Shown here: positions 40,682 through 44,989 of the stretch, in pieces
Layout of the letters: each line of letters starts with the position of its first letter
How positions within the stretch are numbered: position 1 is the first letter of the stretch
Origin: an uncultured Rickettsiales bacterium
Lineage (GTDB): Bacteria > Pseudomonadota > Alphaproteobacteria > Rs-D84
Assembly (NCBI GenBank): GCA_947176385.1
Contig: CAMWQN010000005.1
Location: forward strand, 1-44,989
DNA: 44,989 bases
Direction: 5' to 3'
Position numbers and translations under genes: made by a program
Notes under the pieces: model-generated
Seen by the model: only the letters and a program-made list of their open reading frames with translations
What the model was told of the DNA's origin: nothing
Database searches by the model: none

Positions 40682-41008
40682 TTATTGTTTTAATATCGGG
40701 CTGGTGGCGTCGGTAATTTTTTGCAGCCTATTATGCAAATCAATTGCGCGGTTGTGCATATGTCGCCATTGTCGTGCCATTCGGTTATAGTCCCGTATTC
40801 TGGAACGTGTGTGCATTGTTATTAAGCCCAATGCAAACAGTGATTCAAGGATGTGTGGGGGAATTTCAACCTCGCCATTTTCAAAGAGGGTTAATTCAGC
40901 GCGTGATATTTTCAGCAATTGTGCCACATCGTCTGACAATATTGATGTACTGTGTCGTGCACGTTGCAGGGCGAATCCGATTGTGCGTGCGTTGATTGTT
41001 AGTGTCAT
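40682..41008 (-). CDS. Small HTH protein
   Basis: SDDVAQLLKISRAELTLFENGEVEIPPHILESLFALGLITMHTR; GGAG SD. Confidence 0.75.
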   Translation of the reverse strand: MTLTINARTIGFALQRARHSTSILSDDVAQLLKISRAELTLFENGEVEIPPHILESLFALGLITMHTRSRIRDYNRMARQWRHMHNRAIDLHNRLQKITDATSPILKQ

Positions 41009-41037
41009 TTCTTTATCTCCATCTTTTTTTGATTAAA

Positions 41038-41203
41038 CAAAAACCGTCTGGCAAAAACCAAACGGCTGGAGGCTAGAAACTACTAAAGGTAATAGTCCCG
41101 TTTATTTATATATATCACGGGCCTCCAACCAATGGAGTTATATTTTTCCTTTAATAAAGGCTTCTAGACCTTGCGCCGGTTTCCCGTTGCGATATGAATT
41201 ATA
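41038..41203 (-). promoter_or_regulatory. Structured RNA leader, copy C, with its promoter
   Basis: Minus strand: extended -10 TGTTATAAT; CTCCA...TGGAG; P1 GGTTGGAGG/CCTCCAGCC; P2 CCCGT-GATATATATAAATAA-ACGGG; terminator GCCGTTTGG/CCAGACGGT + T-run. Confidence 0.8.
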
Positions 41204-41257
41204 ACATAAAAAATATGGCATGCAAATAATTTACCGCCACTGTTCGTGGCGGTTATG

Positions 41258-41809
41258 TTATTTCTGGTTTTCTGCCAGTTTTTTCATAATGAATGCAAAT
41301 GCTGGGCTGTTTTGACTAATTGGCTTGTATTCCAATTGAATTTTCTTGCGCTTTATCGCATCCAATATGAAATCGGAATAGTTTGAATAAGAATAACTTT
41401 CCGCATACACAATACGTGAAACACCTGATTGAACCAGGTTTTTCAAGCATTCATTGCATGGCTGGGTTGTGCAGTATAATGTTGCCCCCGTCAGGTTGTA
41501 TCCACCACCTTCTTTGCCTTTGAATAACAGGGCGTTCATTTCAGCATGGATTTCATTTGCCATTGAAAATTCGTGATGTGCGGTGCGGTTGAATTCCGGT
41601 GATGATTTTGGCGGAAATATTTCATCGCAATTTGGGCAGCCTTCGGGCGTGCCATTGATACCGGTTGAAATAATACGCTTGTCCTTGACCAACAGGGCGC
41701 CAACCTGGCGTGATACGCAGTGCGATGCACTGGCCATTGCGAATGCCATCAATAAAAATATTTCATCCCAATCTGTCTTGCGTGGATGACGCTGGTTGTG
41801 TTTTGACAT
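41258..41809 (-). CDS. dCMP/cytidine deaminase family (ComEB-like)
   Basis: HAEMNALLF and TTQPCNECLKNL zinc motifs. Confidence 0.92.
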   Translation of the reverse strand: MSKHNQRHPRKTDWDEIFLLMAFAMASASHCVSRQVGALLVKDKRIISTGINGTPEGCPNCDEIFPPKSSPEFNRTAHHEFSMANEIHAEMNALLFKGKEGGGYNLTGATLYCTTQPCNECLKNLVQSGVSRIVYAESYSYSNYSDFILDAIKRKKIQLEYKPISQNSPAFAFIMKKLAENQK

Positions 41810-41905
41810 GGTCTGTGTCCTTTGTTGTTTGACAAATTATAAAATATGTATATAAAAAAGCAAGATTTTAATTCACTTTTAATTTTAGTGTGCTATTGTT
41901 GGCGT

Positions 41906-42799
41906 ATGACACAGACATATTCAGGCTTTATAGCAATTATTGGACCGACAAATGCCGGGAAAAGTACGTTAATGAACCAAATCATGGGACGCAAGGTTTC
42001 AATCGTCTCGCACAAGGTGCAGACGACACGAACCCGTCTGCGGGCTGTTAAAATGGTTGGCGACCGCCAGTTGATATTTGTTGATACGCCCGGGGTATTT
42101 AACCCAAAGCGCAGATTGGACCGTGCGATGGTTGGTGCGGCAATGGACGCATTGGGGGATGCGGATGCGGTGCTGTTGATTATTGACGCACAAAAGGGGG
42201 TAACGGAAACGGTCCGTCGATTAGTGGAAAGAATCGCAGATCGTCCGAACCTGTTCGTCGCATTGAACAAGGCAGACGCTGTACGCAAGCAAGACCTGTT
42301 ACCAATTGCCGCAGAAATTGCAAGCATGGCACCATGGCGTGAAATATTTATGATTTCGGCATTAAAGGATGATGGGATAAAACAGATGTTGGATTCCCTT
42401 GCTGCGGTTATGCCGGCAGGACCATACTTATTTGATACAGTTGACGCCCCCGACGTGCCGGATATGCTGTATTTATCGGAATTAACCCGTGAAAAAATAT
42501 ATAAGTATATTCACCAAGAATTGCCATATCACATAAATGTAGTAACAGAAAAAGTTGATGTTGATGACGAAGGTGTCTTGGACATATATCAAAAAATCGT
42601 TGTTCAAAACGATGCACATAAAAAAATTGTTATTGGTCGTGGTGGTGCGCAATTACAGAAAATCGGCACTGCCGCCCGTCATGATATCCAAGACCAATGG
42701 GGTGTAAACGCGCGCCTGCACCTGTTTGTACGTGTTGAACCAGACTGGGAAAACAAAGCCGAAAACTACACAGACCAAGGCTTGGAATTTAAAAAGTAA
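41906..42799 (+). CDS. era: GTPase Era
   Basis: GPTNAGKSTLMNQIMGRKVSIVSHKVQTTR; VDTPGVF; KH domain KKIVIGRGGAQLQKIG. Confidence 0.96.
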   Translation: MTQTYSGFIAIIGPTNAGKSTLMNQIMGRKVSIVSHKVQTTRTRLRAVKMVGDRQLIFVDTPGVFNPKRRLDRAMVGAAMDALGDADAVLLIIDAQKGVTETVRRLVERIADRPNLFVALNKADAVRKQDLLPIAAEIASMAPWREIFMISALKDDGIKQMLDSLAAVMPAGPYLFDTVDAPDVPDMLYLSELTREKIYKYIHQELPYHINVVTEKVDVDDEGVLDIYQKIVVQNDAHKKIVIGRGGAQLQKIGTAARHDIQDQWGVNARLHLFVRVEPDWENKAENYTDQGLEFKK

Positions 42800-42810
42800 A
42801 GGTAAATAAA

Positions 42811-43245
42811 ATGGCAAAAAAGAATAATTTGCGTGTTTTTGGATTACAACTGATTTTGGTAATGCCTGTGGCAATTTTTGGTATGTTGGCGGCAAAATGT
42901 ATGGGTGATAATGCCACTGAACAATATATCGTGTCTGACAAGGGCGCAAACAAGATTGAATACTATTCAATCCAGAATTCTAATGATATGCATGTCATGA
43001 CATTTGATGGCGATACGATTTTCAAAAATGGTGGATGGTATCCATATGTCAATATCGGCGACACAATTGTCGGCAATGCACGTTTTATGAACGAACCTGT
43101 GAATAAATCATGGTATTATGCGTCCCTGCGTTCACCGACACCTGTTACCGCAATACGATATGTAAATGGACGTGAACTGACCGCAGCGCGCGATATGGCG
43201 CGTCGTGATAGCATTATGCGTGAAATAAACAATCGCCAGAAATAA
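42811..43245 (+). CDS. Tandem paralog 1: small membrane-anchored/exported protein
   Basis: YIVSDKGANKIEYYSI...HVMTFDGDT...YVNIGDTIVG. Confidence 0.75.
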   Translation: MAKKNNLRVFGLQLILVMPVAIFGMLAAKCMGDNATEQYIVSDKGANKIEYYSIQNSNDMHVMTFDGDTIFKNGGWYPYVNIGDTIVGNARFMNEPVNKSWYYASLRSPTPVTAIRYVNGRELTAARDMARRDSIMREINNRQK

Positions 43246-43270
43246 TGTGTAAAACATTCAGGAACAAAAT

Positions 43271-43663
43271 ATGACATGGAAAAAATTATACCGAAATGCT
43301 TTTGCGCCATGGATTATTGTTTTTGGCGGTGCGTTTCTAATGGCATATGTGTTCCGTGGTCCTGGTGGGCGTTATATTGTGATAAAGAAAGAAGAAAATA
43401 AAATCTTGTATTATCCCGTAAATAATCCAAATTTTTTATATGTCATGACATTTGATAACGATACGTCATCAGCAGGATTTTATAACTATATAAATGTTGG
43501 CGATACTATAACAGGTGCTGCGCGTCGGCTTTGTAACAGGGAATCCACATCCCCGGTAACGGATTACGCCATTGAAACAGTAAATGGAAAAACTTTGCCG
43601 GAATTACGCGAAATCGCACGTCGTGACAGTATGTTGCATGACATGGCAATTCATCATAGATAA
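43271..43663 (+). CDS. Tandem paralog 2
   Basis: YIVIKKEENKILYYPV...YVMTFDNDT...YINVGDTITG. Confidence 0.75.
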   Translation: MTWKKLYRNAFAPWIIVFGGAFLMAYVFRGPGGRYIVIKKEENKILYYPVNNPNFLYVMTFDNDTSSAGFYNYINVGDTITGAARRLCNRESTSPVTDYAIETVNGKTLPELREIARRDSMLHDMAIHHR

Positions 43664-43676
43664 AAGGATAATCAGA

Positions 43677-44096
43677 ATGAAACTAACAGATTTTCAAACA
43701 GGTATGTTATGTACAGCATTATTTGCGGCAATCGCATTTGGTGGCATGTATTTAATAGAAGGACCCGAATGCGAATACGTTATCACAGATAAACAAGACG
43801 GTAAAATAATATACCGTGATTTGAATGCTAATAATACGCATGTAATGAATTTTAATGCAGATACGGCAGGTATTGGATTTGATGTATATTCACATGTAAA
43901 TGTTGGAGATACAATTGCTGGACATGGGCGTACAATGCAAAAGCCTGTGGCGAATCCTTGGTTTTATCGTGACGGTAAACCGAATGTAAAAACCAGCGTG
44001 GTTCGCACAATTAACGGTACTGATATCCGTGCAATACAGTTGCGTGCACGTGCCGCGGCATATGCCCAGAAAATGCGTTCTGGGAAAAACAGATAA
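43677..44096 (+). CDS. Tandem paralog 3; start revised to MKLTDFQTG
   Basis: YVITDKQDGKIIYRDL...HVMNFNADT...HVNVGDTIAG. Confidence 0.75.
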   Translation: MKLTDFQTGMLCTALFAAIAFGGMYLIEGPECEYVITDKQDGKIIYRDLNANNTHVMNFNADTAGIGFDVYSHVNVGDTIAGHGRTMQKPVANPWFYRDGKPNVKTSVVRTINGTDIRAIQLRARAAAYAQKMRSGKNR

Positions 44097-44108
44097 GGAT
44101 GGTATAAA

Positions 44109-44498
44109 ATGAAACACATATCATATAAAAAAATAGTTCCTTTTGTGTTCGGGGCTGGGATGCTGGCGGGATGTGCCACATCACGTGATGGTGGACTGGC
44201 GCACTATGTTGTGACAGACAAGGCAAATAATACCATTGTGTTTACAGAAAGTGTTGGGTGCAAAACACGGCGTGTCATGACATTCGACAGTACAGAAATG
44301 GAATATTATAACAGCATTTATGTCGGCGATACGATTGGATGTCGGCGTCCATTTTCTGATACACAACTGGTCGTCGGGGCGCGCAACGCAGATATTCGCT
44401 TGATCAGTCGTGGGGATATATTGCGCATGTATGAATTGCAACAGCAGACTGCATTACGTGACAGTTTGATTAATAACATGAAAATAAAGCATAAATAA
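44109..44498 (+). CDS. Tandem paralog 4, lipoprotein-like
   Basis: MLAGC lipobox; YVVTDKANNTIVFTES...RVMTFDSTE...SIYVGDTIGC. Confidence 0.75.
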   Translation: MKHISYKKIVPFVFGAGMLAGCATSRDGGLAHYVVTDKANNTIVFTESVGCKTRRVMTFDSTEMEYYNSIYVGDTIGCRRPFSDTQLVVGARNADIRLISRGDILRMYELQQQTALRDSLINNMKIKHK

Positions 44499-44499
44499 A

Positions 44500-44989
44500 A
44501 TGATAAATACATCACTGCATACATCTGATTTTGATTTTGAATTGCCTGCCGAACTGATTGCGTCGCACCCACTGGCGCAACGTGATGCGTCGCGCATGTT
44601 GGTTGTGGATAAATCTGGGACATCTGATAAACATATACGTGATTTCTTGGATTATCTGCGCCCAGGTGATGTTGTGGTATTTAATAATTCACGTGTTATC
44701 CCGGCACGTTTTATGGCAAATGGCAAGCATGAAATAACCCTGCATACATGTATGTCTGATGATAATAAAATATGGTGGGGATTGTGTCGTAAATTCACAA
44801 AGATGCACATTGGCGATATATTGACGCTGGATGATGGAACCCAGATTAAAATCTTATCCAAGAATATGGACAGTGGTTTGAAAATTGAATTCTTGTGCGA
44901 TGATGTGTTTGGGGTATTGGACCGGGTTGGTAAAATGCCATTGCCACCATATATGAAGCGTGAAGAAGAAATCGACGACCGTGAACGTT
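44500..44989 (+). CDS. queA: S-adenosylmethionine:tRNA ribosyltransferase-isomerase, truncated by window end
   Basis: MINTSLHTSDFDFELPAELIASHPLAQRDASRMLVVDK...FLDYLRPGDVVVFNNSRVIPARF. Confidence 0.93.
   Translation, partial: MINTSLHTSDFDFELPAELIASHPLAQRDASRMLVVDKSGTSDKHIRDFLDYLRPGDVVVFNNSRVIPARFMANGKHEITLHTCMSDDNKIWWGLCRKFTKMHIGDILTLDDGTQIKILSKNMDSGLKIEFLCDDVFGVLDRVGKMPLPPYMKREEEIDDRER

Overview
About 45 kb of what looks like an alphaproteobacterial chromosome contig. It is mostly housekeeping and envelope genes: fabI, ligA, a PBP1A-like protein, an MsbA-like ABC exporter, comM, lepB, rnc, secG, prmC, ftsH, tilS, groESL, tdk, htpX, bamD, murJ, rlpA-like, a dCMP deaminase, era and a partial queA. 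There are two AT-rich accessory patches. The left patch has an HTH plus retron-like reverse transcriptase and a DUF262-HNH protein next to tRNA-Asn. The middle patch has an Mrr-like and a PD-(D/E)XK-like nuclease next to tRNA-Arg. The first ~72 bases are degraded Illumina/Nextera adapter, not genome. The strongest unexplained signal is a four-copy structured RNA leader. Copies A, B and C precede three small HTH genes on the minus strand; copy D precedes a Cys-rich secreted protein on the plus strand. Each copy has a sigma70-like promoter, a 5' hairpin that competes with a long P1 helix, a P1-closed junction, and an intrinsic terminator overlapping P1 by exactly 3 nt. In A-C a 5-bp P2 stem covaries completely around a near-invariant 15-nt A/U-rich loop. 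G-U wobbles that would be A-C mismatches on the other strand fix the transcribed strand. This is a candidate undescribed riboswitch or attenuator class. Other points: several leaderless genes, including a divergent pair sharing one palindromic -10 box; a tandem family of four small envelope-type paralogs; a CCA-ended tRNA-like sequence downstream of tRNA-Arg; and a metallo-beta-lactamase-fold protein with a Cys/His/Gly-rich tail.
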